This document shows, piece after piece, positions 35,609-47,064 of a DNA stretch of 64,000 nt. How positions within the stretch are numbered: position 1 is the first letter of the stretch; every line of letters starts with the position of its first letter. Made by a program: the position numbers and the translations under genes. Origin of the DNA: Brachynemurus nebulosus (Eukaryota > Arthropoda > Insecta > Neuroptera > Myrmeleontidae); contig JAPWDM010000020.1 of NCBI GenBank assembly GCA_035578155.1, positions 6,854,055 to 6,918,054 of the forward strand. The letters are read 5' to 3'. The notes beneath the pieces were generated by a model. The model worked only from the letters and a program-made list of their open reading frames with translations, was not told where the DNA came from and searched no databases.

Positions 35609-35760
35609 AAATGGGATGACTTTTCAAATACAGCAATATGTAAGTGTTAAAAGAAACCGTCACTCGTAAAACAGGTATTATATTTAAAAGCAATAAAATA
35701 ATTTAACTTTTTAAAATTTTATCATCACTAATAACACCCTCTCAAAAAGTCATTCCATTT
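35609..35760. mobile_element. 152-bp MITE inserted in the rRNA fragment
   Basis: The left end AAATGGGATGACTTTTC and the complement of the right end, AAATGGAATGACTTTTTG, are inverted repeats of about 16 bp. The element separates two blocks that are adjacent in 28S rRNA (...AATGTAGGTA and GAAATCGGTAAATTAGATCC...). A further 16 bp at 35593-35608 is also foreign. Confidence 0.7.
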
Positions 35761-35795
35761 CGAAATCGGTAAATTAGATCCGTAATTCGGACTTT
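35761..35795 (+). pseudogene. 28S rRNA fragment, continuation
   Basis: GAAATCGGTAAATTAGATCC followed by GTAATTCGGA corresponds to the GAAGTCGGCAAATTGGATCC...GTAACTTCGGGA segment that directly follows ATGTAGGTAAGG in 28S rRNA. Confidence 0.8.
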
Positions 35796-36079
35796 AGTAC
35801 CTGTATTCTATAAAATTACTTGGCAAGAATATCATGATTAATGCTAGCGACATATTGAAAAACTTAATTAAAAATTCCAAGACGGGAACTAATTTTATGC
35901 ATTTTTCTCTCGCATCATCCTTTTTTAGTCGAATTTTTCCTTGAAAAAATTATATAGCATTATAATTTACAGCCTATACGGTTAAATATACAGCCTATAC
36001 GATAAGAACGGCGAGAGGCGAAAGTAGGGGCGCTATCCGTTTTCGGACCCGTACAACACGATTCTGTAGAAAAAAAATG

Positions 36080-36160
<81 letters not shown>

Positions 36161-36163
<3 letters not shown>

Positions 36164-39100
36164 GGTGTAAAGTAAATAAGTTTCATAATTTGCAGGAGAG
36201 AAAGGTCTCAGTCTACTAATTAAGTATTGCTAGTTAAATTTTACCGATCAAGTTTCATTTCAGAAATTTTCGGTTGTCAAAAACGTGTTAAAAAATGGCC
36301 CCTAGAAAAAAAAACTTAATCAGGCTCTGATTACTTATCATTTTTTTCCTTTGCTTTTTTGAATGTAAATTTTTTTGTCAACAAAATATTTTTACCTGCT
36401 TGTTTACGGAATCTTTTGAAAATAGTTATACAGTAGTGTCCATAAAAATTTAAACATAATTTTTAATGAGACAATTTACGTCACATATCAAATAGATCGA
36501 TTTCGTCAAATCTCATTAAATTATTTGGAAATTTAACAAAGTTCACTAGATATTTATTTTCTCCAATACCAATAATACGAGCCCTTACCGAAAAAAAAAT
36601 TGACCACCCCAATTTTGAGAAAAACGATTTCAAAGTTTTGTAATTTTAACACGGGTTCTTATGGGAAAATTCTATTTTTTTAGAATAAAATGAAAACGTG
36701 CCAAAGGAATTTGATAAAAATTGAATGTTATTTAATACAAAGTTACAAACCATATTTAATAAGAAATAAAAATTATTGACCACGCCGATTTTGAAATATA
36801 ATTTAAAAACATCATTTTACTACGTTTTTACAACGTTTCTTCAACAATTCTTTTAAATTGCTACAACATAAGCGCGCGGAAATACAAAAAAAAAGTGGTA
36901 TACAAATATAATAACTGAAGAATATCAATACATTATTTAATTTTTGATAAAGTTTTTTTGCTGAGATAAACTTTTGTACCTGACTATCTCAGAGCAAGTA
37001 CGTCAAGTTGAAGTATTTATGAATTATGACACAACAATTAAATTTTAAAACATTTCTAAAATATACAATTGGTTTGTTATTCACGCACATACACACACTT
37101 TTAATTTTAATACTTTGATTTAAAGAAATTATAAATCGCTAATTTATTTTCACACAGTTATGCAACAGTTTAAAACAGCTTAGACCAGTACCTGTATTGT
37201 TAAAAAAATAAGGAAGAATGTACTGTTTTATTATTGATAAAATGATAATAAAATAATACGAATACGGAATACCAATCGGCAATCGGCAATCATACACATA
37301 CAACTAAAAATACATATTCATACTTATGTTGTATAAAATAAATAGGTTACTAGTGTTTCCAAAACACATAAATATATCCAGTTTGACAGGTCATAAATAT
37401 ATTATGTTTATGGCTTTTTAAAAAATAATTTTCAAAGATTAGGGTTCCGAAGAAATTTTGCAAATATAATACATGCTACAGATAGATATCTCAATTAACC
37501 GTCAGTAAAACAATTTCTTTCTTAATTTCTTATGGTACCTATCTTCCGTATTTAAAATTGGGCATAAACAATTTTAGTACACTCAGTAAGTGAAATTTTA
37601 CGTCAAAGTATATTCTGATATTAGATAACATTTCCAAAAATTCAAATCAAAATTATTAAGAGAAATGCTGAAAAATTTTTTTCGTAAATTCCTTCAAAAA
37701 TAATTATATGTATACTGTTTGCAGCATATCATTAGAAAAATCTTTTAAATTCAAGTTAAGGTTCTTTTAACAACTTTTTATACCTCGTTTCAGAAATATT
37801 GTATTTCAAAGTCCATGTGGTTTGTAAGGAATCCAATTACCACTTAATTGACCCTTAAGTAACACAAGTACAAATATATTTATTTATTTTCACAGTAAAC
37901 CGTAAAAAAATATGCGATGCGATGTATTTTATCCCCAAAAATACAAAAACGCAAATAACTCAGCAACTCGGCTTAATGTGTGTTAAATACGCATTTGGCC
38001 AACTCCTTGATTATCAATGGTTGATGTGATGATATCATGATGGTCTGTTAATCCCCAAGTACATATGTATGCCTGCAATTGTTTATTTAAAAAAAAATGT
38101 TTTGACGATTTTGACACACTGGGAAACACAGAGGCTGGGAACTGAAAAGGAATATTTATCAATTTGAATGAATCAATAGATAAGGTAAATGACTCAAAAT
38201 CAGACAGTGTCTTAAAATCAAACTTTTATATTATTTTAAAGAATTTAAAAAAATTCTGCTTTTAAAACGTTCGTTTTGTATATCAGAGATATATCTATGA
38301 ACATTAGGTAATACTACCTTTTGTATATTTCGATTTATTTTTAACAAATATTGTACTAAAATTAATGATCAATTAGTTATTTTGCGAAATATACAACAAA
38401 ACAGTACTGATTTTTATATTAGCAGAAATTGGAAAAGTACATTATTAACTAATATGTACGTGTAATAAATAAAGCAATTTTTCAATAAATTATACTTAAC
38501 CCTTAACCGGTAAGGTGAATTTTTATAATAATCACGGTAAAGTGATGTCTGAGAGACATCAACAGATTAACATACCGCGGGCTGGTAACATAGATAGCCA
38601 AAAACTGGAGACCACTCCCCTTACGCCAGCAGGGTAAAATTTGCCCTAAATCATAAAAGAATACACAAACGTTCAGTTAACAAAAAAGAATATTTTTGTA
38701 TACGACTCACAGACATCACCTTACCGGTTAAAGGTTAAATGCATCTTTATCAATTTTTTTTTCTTTTTTATTTGAGCTAAAGCGTTTATAGTCAAAATTA
38801 TGGACACTGTTGAATTTAAAAACACGAAAATAAGTTCACAAAGGTATTGAATTTAGAGCTAAGTCTTATGGTAGATGTCGAAATTATGTGTCATTTCAGT
38901 AGTACAAAAATTCTTATTTTTTGTATTTTATCTTTCTATTTTTCTTAAGTGATAATTTATCTAAAGTAAAAATTTTGGTCTGGTTGTTGACAAAAGACTT
39001 TGAGCCTTTTAAATTATTCTAGGAAAATATTTTTTCCTAGAAACGAATTTTAAATTATTCTAGGAAAATATGTTTAGTTCTTCCTTAAAGTGTCGGAATT

Positions 39101-39928
39101 TGGGACATTTACCTTACTGTATATTTGCTTACATACATAATTATGTATGTTTATAGTATCTTATTATTATTATTGGTACTCTTATTTTGATGTGTGTCGC
39201 AGGTACATAAATTATTATTTAAATGTGTTTTGTTTCAGCTTGTTGGTATAATAGAACAAATTTGGTAAAATAATTTTACAATAATGATAATTAATGCCGA
39301 AGTTTGGAATTCTCTGTTACAGTTTTCCGCTAAAGTTACTCACTTATGAATAAAAATTCACTTTTTAATCTGTGTTGTGTACCAACAATATTAATAACAA
39401 TGTTTTATGACAGTTAAAGGAAAGTTTTTATTTTGGTTTGTTTAAAAATTCAAGTGTAATTTTTAATTAAATTAATACTTGTAATTAAAGTAATGCAACT
39501 AAATATTTGTAATTAAAGAAATGCAACAATACCACAGTTACGGTTCTTGCAATATTCATAACGTCCTGTGAAATAAAAACCCACAAAAATATTTCAAACA
39601 TATTTTAACCAAAATTTATGAAAAACAGTGTTCGGTTTTTTTTTTACTATACAGTACCTAATCAATTCAAAAGTCGGCATATGTTTACATATTGTCGTAA
39701 AATAAAAAAAAAAATTATTTTTATTTTTAAAAAATTTTTATTATACAGGGTGCGAATAATTTTAGTTTGGTCAGAGGCGTATTCAGAGAAATTCATATTA
39801 AACGATGAGCTGGCTGGGATGCGATTTTCTCAGATAGCGAATTCCGAAAAAATTTTTATGTCTTCGGCAATTTTACACCGAGATAAACCATCTCTCAAAA
39901 GGATGAAACTTATTTACTTTACACCCTG
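36161..39928. mobile_element. TA-flanked element with perfect 26-bp TIRs
   Basis: The first 26 bases from 36161 (CAGGGTGTAAAGTAAATAAG plus TTTCAT) are the exact reverse complement of 39903-39928. Both ends abut TA, inside the (TA)n tract of the host foldback. TA targets and a CAGGG start fit the Tc1/mariner group. The 3.7-kb interior has no transposase ORF; a second CAGGGTG end near 39748 (CAGGGTGCGAATAATTTTAG) suggests further nesting. Internal motifs (36600-39600) are AT-rich with no gene recognised. Confidence 0.7.
38496..38738. mobile_element. 235-bp piggyBac-like MITE with TTAA duplication
   Basis: TTAA at 38496-38499 and 38735-38738 flank termini CCCTTAACCGGTAAGGTGA and (complement of right) CCTTTAACCGGTAAGGTGAT. 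TTAA targets and CCY starts are the piggyBac signature. Internal GATGTCTGAGAGACATC is a small hairpin. No coding capacity. Confidence 0.85.
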
Positions 39929-41037
39929 TATATGTATATATATAATTTTTCCCGCTACCTTTTATTATGTGTAGGGCCCCCCTATGGAAGTTAAGAGCTC
40001 AAATTTGGTAAATGGGGCTCATTCCGATGCACAACAATACTATCAAAGTGGGGTCAAATTTTGGGCAAATTTTGGATCCGACCCAACTTTTAAGGGGATG
40101 GGGGGGGGGGCGAAAAAGCAACAAAACTTTTCTAAACCGGTTGGAAATAATGTTTCGCTCAATTATCTACAACATATCCAAAATTCAGCTTCCTACGATG
40201 ATTTGGAGGAAGTAGAGGGGGGAAAACGATTTTCGCTGGATCTGACACACCTCCAGCCCCCCCCCCCAGAATTAACGTAGAGGGTTGAAATTTGGTGCGT
40301 TGACAGAGTTCATACCTAGGTTGTGATTTTTAAAGGTTTAAATATTTCCCCCCCCCATTTTTAAGCTACAATTTCATGCTTTTTCGACGTTTTCGAAGTT
40401 TCTACCACTCGCACAGGTCACCCAAATAAACCTAGAGGGCTGGAATGTTGTATTCGGATTGAGTTAGTAGCAAGGGGGTGTCTTTTGGGGATCTCAACTT
40501 TTAACCCTTACCCCCACCTTATCAAGGCACCCCCTTGATACTAACTCAATCCGACTACAAAATTTCAGCCCTCTAGGTTTATTCGGGTGACCTGTGCGAG
40601 TGGTACAAACTTCGAAAACGTCGAAAAAGCATGAAATTGTAGCTTAAAAATGAGAGGGGTAGGGTAAAATATTAAAACCAGCAAAAATCGCAACCCAGGT
40701 ACGAACTTTATCAACACACCAAATTTCAACACTCTACGTTAATTCCGGCGGGCTGTGGGCGTGTTAGATCCAGCCAAAATCCTTTTTTCCCCCTCTACTC
40801 GCTCCAAGTCACCCCAGAAAGCTGAATTTTGGATATGTGGTAGATAATTGACCGAAACATTATTTCCAACCTGTTTGGAAAAGTTTTATTGTTTTACTCC
40901 CCCCCCCCCTTTAAAGGTTGGGTCAGATCCAAAATTTGACCTCATAGTATTGTTGTGCATGAGGAATGAGCCCCATTTACCAAATTTGAGCTCTTAACTT
41001 CCATAGGGGGGCCCTAAACATATTAAAAGGTAGTGGG

Positions 41038-41109
<72 letters not shown>

Positions 41110-41324
41110 GACATTTTTTTTTCTACAGAATCGTGTTCTATGGGTCCGAAAACGGATAGCGCCCCTACTCTCGCCTCTCGCCGTTCTTGTCGTATAGGCT
41201 GCATAAGTCTAATTTTTTCAAGAAAAAATTGGACTAAAAGTGAACATACTTTTTTTAAGAAATGCAACACATAAATATTAAGTATTTTAAAAATGTTATT
41301 AATGTCACTGTTTATTTACAAAGT

Positions 41325-41685
41325 AGGAATTTTGGATTTTTATTTATAAAATAGAAATTTTGGATTTTTTTAGAAAGAAAAAATATCTTCATAAAGGCCT
41401 TCCAGTTTACTATTTGAGGTCCTTTTTAATATTTAAAAATAAAACACAAAGGCAGTTGTCGGATAAGCATGGTTAGGAATGCCCTCTGCTATCGGCACAA
41501 AATGAAATTTACTGATTCAGCCCTTAAAAACTTAAAACATTTTTTTAAAGCCCCGATCAGCCGGACACTCATCATCAATTTTGAAACCATCAAAATGACA
41601 AATCACTTCTAGAGTTTCAATCACATTTCGTTTGTAGACATTCAGTACCGAAGATTAAGGGAAAAATTCGACTTCATTAGGAAAC
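41325..41685 (+). repeat. Dispersed repeat family, full copy
   Basis: Order: GGAATTTTGGATTTTT (twice), AGGCCTTCCAGTTTACTATT, GGATAAGCATGGTTAGGAAT, CTATCGGCACAAAATG, GATCAGCCGGACACTCATCA, CAATCACATTTCG. Halves occur at 8790-8935 and, inverted, at 10510-10805. No ORF; family unknown. Confidence 0.65.
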
Positions 41686-41690
41686 ACTAG

Positions 41691-42700
41691 CTGTTACCCG
41701 CGGCTTCGCAAGCGTGAATTTCATAATTTAGTAAGGGTAATTCCTTTTAGATAGTTTGCTAAAATATTTTGCCCTTATTTTCTTATTGTAAGCTGAAATA
41801 ATAGGCTTTATTTATTGGTAATTCATTCATCAATCAAGTTTATTTTTAATTTCTCCCTTTGGCTAGTTATCTAGGAACAATTGAAAATTTTCATAAACTA
41901 ATTGGTAATTTCTTCAAGCGTATAACATAGACTAAAAATCTAAAGTAAGCCTATTAAGAAGGTGTCAACGAATTTGGTATAGAAGTGAAAAAGTATTTTG
42001 ATTTAAAATACTCAAATTTTGTACATTTTTAAAATACCTAATATTTTGTAGACTTTAAATAAGTATTCTCCCTAGTCCTATTGGAAAATTTAAATCCCTA
42101 CGCCTACATCGCCTATAAGTTTGTTTGCATTATATTTGAACATTTCCAAATGTAACTGACTCATTGTTGAAGACACTAGAATAGTAGGCATTGAAAATGT
42201 AAACTTTGACCTCTCCTTCATTTTTTTGTATGTATTCCCTATTTGACTGGTTAATTTTGAAAATGGCATAATTGACTATTTCAAAAAAATTTTGTTATAG
42301 ATATAATTAATAAATATATATTTATTTATTGATTTTTTTTTTCATCTAAATTTTTTCTGAAATAGTCAGTTATGCCACTTTTAAAATTAACCAGTCATTT
42401 TACTCTTTACAGTGTTGAAACATCTATTTCATTAATTCATTTTTTACCTCCTTTGACTATGCCCTCCAGTTTCATTCGTGTAAAATTATCCTAACTGTGA
42501 GTAAAGCTACTCTTTAAATCAGTTATTCCGAAACAAATCGGGCAAATTTAATTTCAGATAAATTCTTTAAAGTGCTTCGCTTCGCTCGCCAACCAGTTTA
42601 AAATTCTATAAAAGGTTAATTCCATATAATGCTTCGCTCCGCTCGCCAAACGACTCGAAAGTAACCATATTAATATATCTAATTTTCACACTTTGAGATC
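41691..42700 (-). repeat. CTAGCTG...CTTCGCTCGCC dispersed retroelement-like repeat
   Basis: Begins CTAGCTGTTACCCGCGGCTT and carries two GCTTCGCTTCGCTCGCC-like blocks (42575, 42632). Wording of this kind (CTAGCTGxxACCCGxGGC..., tails of gcgggtgaagccgcgg) marks widely dispersed RTE/SINE-like repeats in insects. A related but different copy lies at 44617-45915. Orientation is inferred from the CTAGCTG end. Confidence 0.45.
42233..42412. repeat. Hairpin MITE-like repeat
   Basis: ACTGGTTAATTTTGAAAATG and the complement of CATTTTAAAATTAACCAGT-like sequence at the right pair for about 50 bp, with CTATTTCAAAAAAATTTTG/AAATTTTTTCTGAAATAG inside. The loop is TTTATTTATTGATT-like. Confidence 0.65.
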
Positions 42701-43389
42701 TTTCCATAGATTCCCATATTGATGGTTTTAAAATTAATTCAATTTTAGATCCTTTTCAGGATCCGAAAACCATGGCGGATTTTTTAAAACTGTGTTCAGT
42801 TCCTCCGTAATTAAACTTTACTACTCTCCTTTTCTAAAGTGAAATTTTTGTAAAAAAGTTTTGAAGTTAACATTTAGATTTTTAAATATTATTTTTATCG
42901 TAACCTAGGTAATCTTTTGTTTTTCTTTCTTTTGTTTCCGTTTATTATTAAAGGAGTATTTTTGTTATATGAACTTTTGTCTTGAATATATCAGCCCTCA
43001 TAAAGAATATTGTGATAATTTTGACTGAGAATGTTGTCGATGTTGAGATGGTGAAGTGTGTAAGGAATGAATTTGTAATGTTTCACTGAAATCTGTCCCG
43101 TGGTTTTTGTGTCAGCCGTGCCCATAGAAAACCTAATTGATAATATTATTAGATACATTCGTATAGAATATCTTATAGTAATAGACTTTACATTTTTCTA
43201 CATAATTATGATAAAAAATACAGATAATTCATTTGAAAAAAAGATTTGCACAATAAACAAAAAATATTTAAGAAAATGCTTTATGTGACCATCCTGTATC
43301 AAGTCAAAAAGCTGAAATGTCACTGTCACATAGAATATTAGTAACAGTTTCCAGAAAATTCAAATTTGCTGTCAAAAACACTTAAAATA
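42701..43389. other. AT-rich DNA, nothing recognised
   Basis: The frame at 43100-43288 lacks motifs. No repeat match seen. Confidence 0.35.
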
Positions 43390-43815
43390 TCAAATTTGGT
43401 GTCAACATCCGGTATAACGGGAAATGGCAGCAAGTTAAAAATATTTTAATGGAAATCTTCATAATTGAAAACTGACATAACCAAATTTTCAAAAATCTAA
43501 TTTATTTAGAAGACCATGAACTTTTGATGATTCTATTTGAATCATCCTGTACATAACCATTTGGGAGATTACATTAAAATGTTGCTAAGATTGATCGGGA
43601 GGTTAATATCTATATTCCCTGTAAATTTCAACTCAGTAACTTGAATAGTTTTTGAGTTAAATCGGTTCGTACAAACAGACAGACAGACAGACAAAAATTT
43701 TTTAAAGTTATATTTGGTATATATGTCAAATTTGCTAACTGAAAAACATACTAATTCCTAAAAATTCGAAAATCACAGACAGACCCTTCTATTTTATTTG
43801 TAGGTATTGATGTAA
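43390..43815 (-). repeat. Dispersed repeat, copy 2 (inverted copy of 422-840)
   Basis: Carries the complement of the landmarks at 422-840, including (GACA)n near 43680 and GAGTTAAATCGGTTCGTA. Confidence 0.7.
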
Positions 43816-44616
43816 CAGTATTAATATATATTTGATTATTCTTCAATCTTCTAATTTTAATAATTTTAAAAGTAATGAATTTGATTCTGGTAGTTAACGT
43901 GTACCCACACCTAATAACTAATATATAAATAAATATATTATGCGTGTGTTGGTGTCATTTATAAAAATTTGACATTTTGATAGTTTTTTTCTATTTATTT
44001 CAATAACTAAACGTCCAATATTAAACAAAATAGTTTTTTAATGATTCAAAAACATAAAAGAATATATATATAGAAATATTTTTACCAAATGAAAATGATT
44101 TCATGCGATAGGAATGCACGTAAGACAGCACAGAAGACAAGCTTGTAATATAGTTATCTCTTACAAGATCTACTACCTAATAACTTTGATAAATGACAAA
44201 ATTTCATTTTTACATTCCAACTATATGAATCATTTGCATTTTGTATAAATGCGAGTATACCTCTGATTCACCTCTAATCATACTTTTGAATTTACCAGAC
44301 GTTAAAAATTCTCACTTTGAAAATTTATTTCTTCTAAACTAGACGTCAGAAATTATTCAAAATAGTATCAGTGCATAAATGCATTGCATATCTTTCTCTA
44401 TAATATACTAAAATTTCAAATTCTAAGCTTGGAAAATTTCAAGTGATCGATTCATCTTAAATGAAATATATTTTTGGTTGCACGAAATTGGTTTCGTTTA
44501 AGTTTTTAAAATTACATCCCAGTATTTTAAGTTCCTTTGTATATTTCTCCTTTATAATTTTGCGTTTATAGAAGAATTTTTTTATTTATTTTTAAATGAC
44601 GTTCATTTATTTCTTA
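43816..44616. other. AT-rich DNA, nothing recognised
   Basis: No supported feature. Confidence 0.35.
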
Positions 44617-45915
44617 CTAGCTGACTCGGCCACGCGTTGCTGTGGCTCAGCAGTTATAATGGATTGAATTAATTTTTTCTTGTCATTTCAAACGATACAC
44701 TGCACAATTATAACACAATACAGAGTATAATTATAAAAATCATTGGCATCGTGAACATAAACAAATATGACGTGAAATAGAATGTATAATCTAGAAATCG
44801 AAATACAGCAGGATACATACATACACATACAAAACGAAATTTACCAGGTGTCTACACAACCTAAATGTGAAACGATGTTAGATTAAATTATAGGTAAAAT
44901 TTATAGGTCAATTCAATCATATATTCCAAAATCTTGTGCAAAATCAATTATTTATAGCACTTGACCCTGCTCGCCCAATGACTCTAAAATAACTATCTTC
45001 ATATTTTATTAGTATGGCTAAAATTGTCAAATTTCTTCAGCTTTTTAATTTGCGCCCTATTTGGTGTAACTGACGGACAATGTGATCACGCGTTCATTTA
45101 AATTTGATATTCTGAAATTTTGTACAAAATAAGTTCCTTATGTGCTTCGCTTCGCTCGCTCGACGACTCTAAAGTATTATTCATATTTTCAAGTCATATT
45201 CATATTTTTATAGCATATTTATCTAATTTTCATATGTCGCCTTCCTAGAATGAGAGTGGTATATCTGGGAATTTTCCGATTTTCATTTTTAGTACCACGT
45301 AATAGATAAGTCAATTAGTTGGCGAATAGCATATTTCATAAGTTCGTAGGATATATAATTTTTGAAGAGTATTACTTTAAATCTCAAAGCCACCATTTAA
45401 ACTAATATATTATTAAGATTTAAAGTGCAGTTACCTCAAAGCTAACATTTCCCAGATATCCCACTTTCATACTAGGAAGGCGATGTATGGAATTTTCTGA
45501 AAACAACAGAAGTGCCAATTGATAATAACTGGACAATCCAGTTGTTTATTTTCTTATAGGATATAAACAGTATTTTGCACAGTAGATAAGTAATTTCATA
45601 GTAGTCGTAAGTAGAAATATTATTGGTGGTATCTATAGAAATACTTATTAATACTTACAAAAATTCCAAAATTATTTTTCTCCAAATGCTTAGCAACAAA
45701 TTAATTTTCATGATTTTTTTATAAATTTTTCCACAGATATCAAAATATACAGTAATAAAAAATTGATATTTTGCGGTTTTTCGTAAATTCCTACGGTTAG
45801 ACTAAAAATTTTGCGATAAAAACTATCCGACCTTTTAAGTTGGACCAAATTACAAATATTTACCAAATTTGATCAAAATCGGTTCAGTAGTTTCGCAGTT
45901 TATTCTAGTTTATCC
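44617..45915 (+). repeat. CTAGCTGACTCGGCC dispersed repeat
   Basis: Begins CTAGCTGACTCGGCCACGCG and ends with ATTTGATCAAAATCGGTTCA followed by GTAGTTTCGCAG, a start/end combination seen in RTE-derived insect repeats. It holds GCTTCGCTTCGCTCGCTCG at 45144. No reverse transcriptase is present. Confidence 0.5.
45232..45492. repeat. Small inverted-repeat insertion
   Basis: CGCCTTCCTAGAATGAGAGTGGTATATCTGGGAA-type left arm (45239-45280) is inverted at 45440-45485 (TTCCCAGATATCCCACTTTC, ACTAGGAAGGCG). About 50-bp arms; MITE-like. Confidence 0.7.
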
Positions 45916-45937
45916 TAACCGTACATTGTGACATGAG

Positions 45938-45941
<4 letters not shown>

Positions 45942-46014
<73 letters not shown>
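45942..46014. repeat. (TA)n microsatellite
   Basis: About 73 bp of TA dinucleotides after the RTE-like tail. Confidence 0.95.
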
Positions 46015-46015
<1 letters not shown>

Positions 46016-46311
46016 TGTAACAAGTGTCCTATGGATAGTCCGGTTGCAAACTCTGTTGTGTACATCATGTACATAATTATATGGCTTATATGCTCGTGAT
46101 ATGTGCTTAGTTCTTAAGTACAAATTCAATAAGTACAAAAAAAGGAAATACCATTGAAACAGTTTTTAATATAGTTAACCATTTTATTTAATTTGTTAAA
46201 GTTGACAACTTTCTTTTTAAATTGTTTGGTTTGTTACAATTATTGTGATTTATATTTTTGGTATAATTATTTAAAATCACATTACATAACACAAAACATA
46301 TAATTTGTAAT

Positions 46312-46593
46312 CAGGGCTGGGAACTATTTAAAATGATTTCATTTTAAATATGTATTTAAAATACAAAATGGTATTTGTATTGGCATGGCATAAAAAACGA
46401 TAAAAGATTTATAGTATAAAAAAGTAAAAAGCATTTTGCATTTTATAATCCATTTTAAATAGCTATTTTCCATTTTCTATTTTAAATATGTTTACTAAAA
46501 CCATTTTCCATTTTGTATTTTAAATGCATTTTTGGAGACTATTTTCCATTTTCTATTTTAAATGGTTTCTATGAACCATTTTTCCCAGCCCTG
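46312..46593. mobile_element. 282-bp hAT-like MITE
   Basis: Ends CAGGGCTGGGAACTATTTAA and (complement of right) CAGGGCTGGGAAAAATGG. The interior repeats CATTTTAAAT-, CCATTTTCTATTTTAAAT-type words. CAGGGCTGGG ends are typical of hAT MITEs, but no 8-bp duplication is visible here. Confidence 0.65.
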
Positions 46594-46851
46594 GTAAATG
46601 CTTACTGTAGTTTGATTCATAATTTTTACACGTGTGTTAAATATTATTTCGACTGGACACAATAAGTAATTGTCATGGAAGAAGGAAAGGTATATAATAT
46701 TGTAAAGGAAGGAGCATCTTCCAAAATACTGATCAACATATTATGAATCTTAACGTGCTTATTATGAATGACGTCATTTTGTAAATAAACAGTAACGATT
46801 TTAATGTAATTAGAACATTGCCATTGCTTTTAAAACAATATATTTATGTCT
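46594..46851. other. AT-rich DNA, nothing recognised
   Basis: No supported feature. Confidence 0.3.
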
Positions 46852-47064
46852 CATTTCAGATACAATTGATCATGAGTTTTCGTTAAAAAATTAAATAATT
46901 CTTATATTCGAAACAAATCAATCTTCTATTCTTTTCTAAAAACAAACTGCAAATTTAAAATTTACGTAAATGCAATAATGAAAGAGATAAAGCCAAGAAA
47001 ATGGAAATTATTTAAATTCAAAGTGAGGAAGCATGGTTAAATTTAACTGAAATGATACCATAGT
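46852..47064 (+). repeat. Dispersed repeat, inverted relative to 57168-57408
   Basis: Shares GATCATGAGTTTTCGTTAAA, TTCTATTCTTTTCTAAAAAC, GCCAAGAAAATGGAAATT and GGTTAAATTTAACTGAAATG in reverse order with 57168-57408. No ORF. Confidence 0.75.

Larger units (their letters stand above)
35925..41245. mobile_element. Foldback element split by a nested 3.8-kb insertion
   Basis: The outer left segment 35925-36160 (AGCCTATACGATAAGAACGG, GCGCTATCCGTTTTCGGA, TTCTGTAGAAAAAAAATGTC, then (TA)n) is inverted at 41040-41245. The inner left segment 39940-40480 (TAGGGCCCCCCTATGGAAGT, GCTCAAATTTGGTAAATGGG) is inverted at about 40525-41037. Removing the nested element 36161-39928 makes one continuous foldback with arms of about 750 bp and a loop at about 40480-40525. 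The paired arms contain G/C-runs, such as the G-run near 40100. No transposase. Confidence 0.8.

Noticed and set aside
39618..39974. 118-codon frame as a gene
   Set aside because: It runs across the right TIR of the nested element (MKLIYFTPCI is the TIR translation, also seen at 35995-36186).
46304..46601. 8-bp target duplication around the 282-bp hAT-like MITE
   Set aside because: Flanks TTTGTAAT and GTAAATGC do not match, so only the TIRs are claimed.
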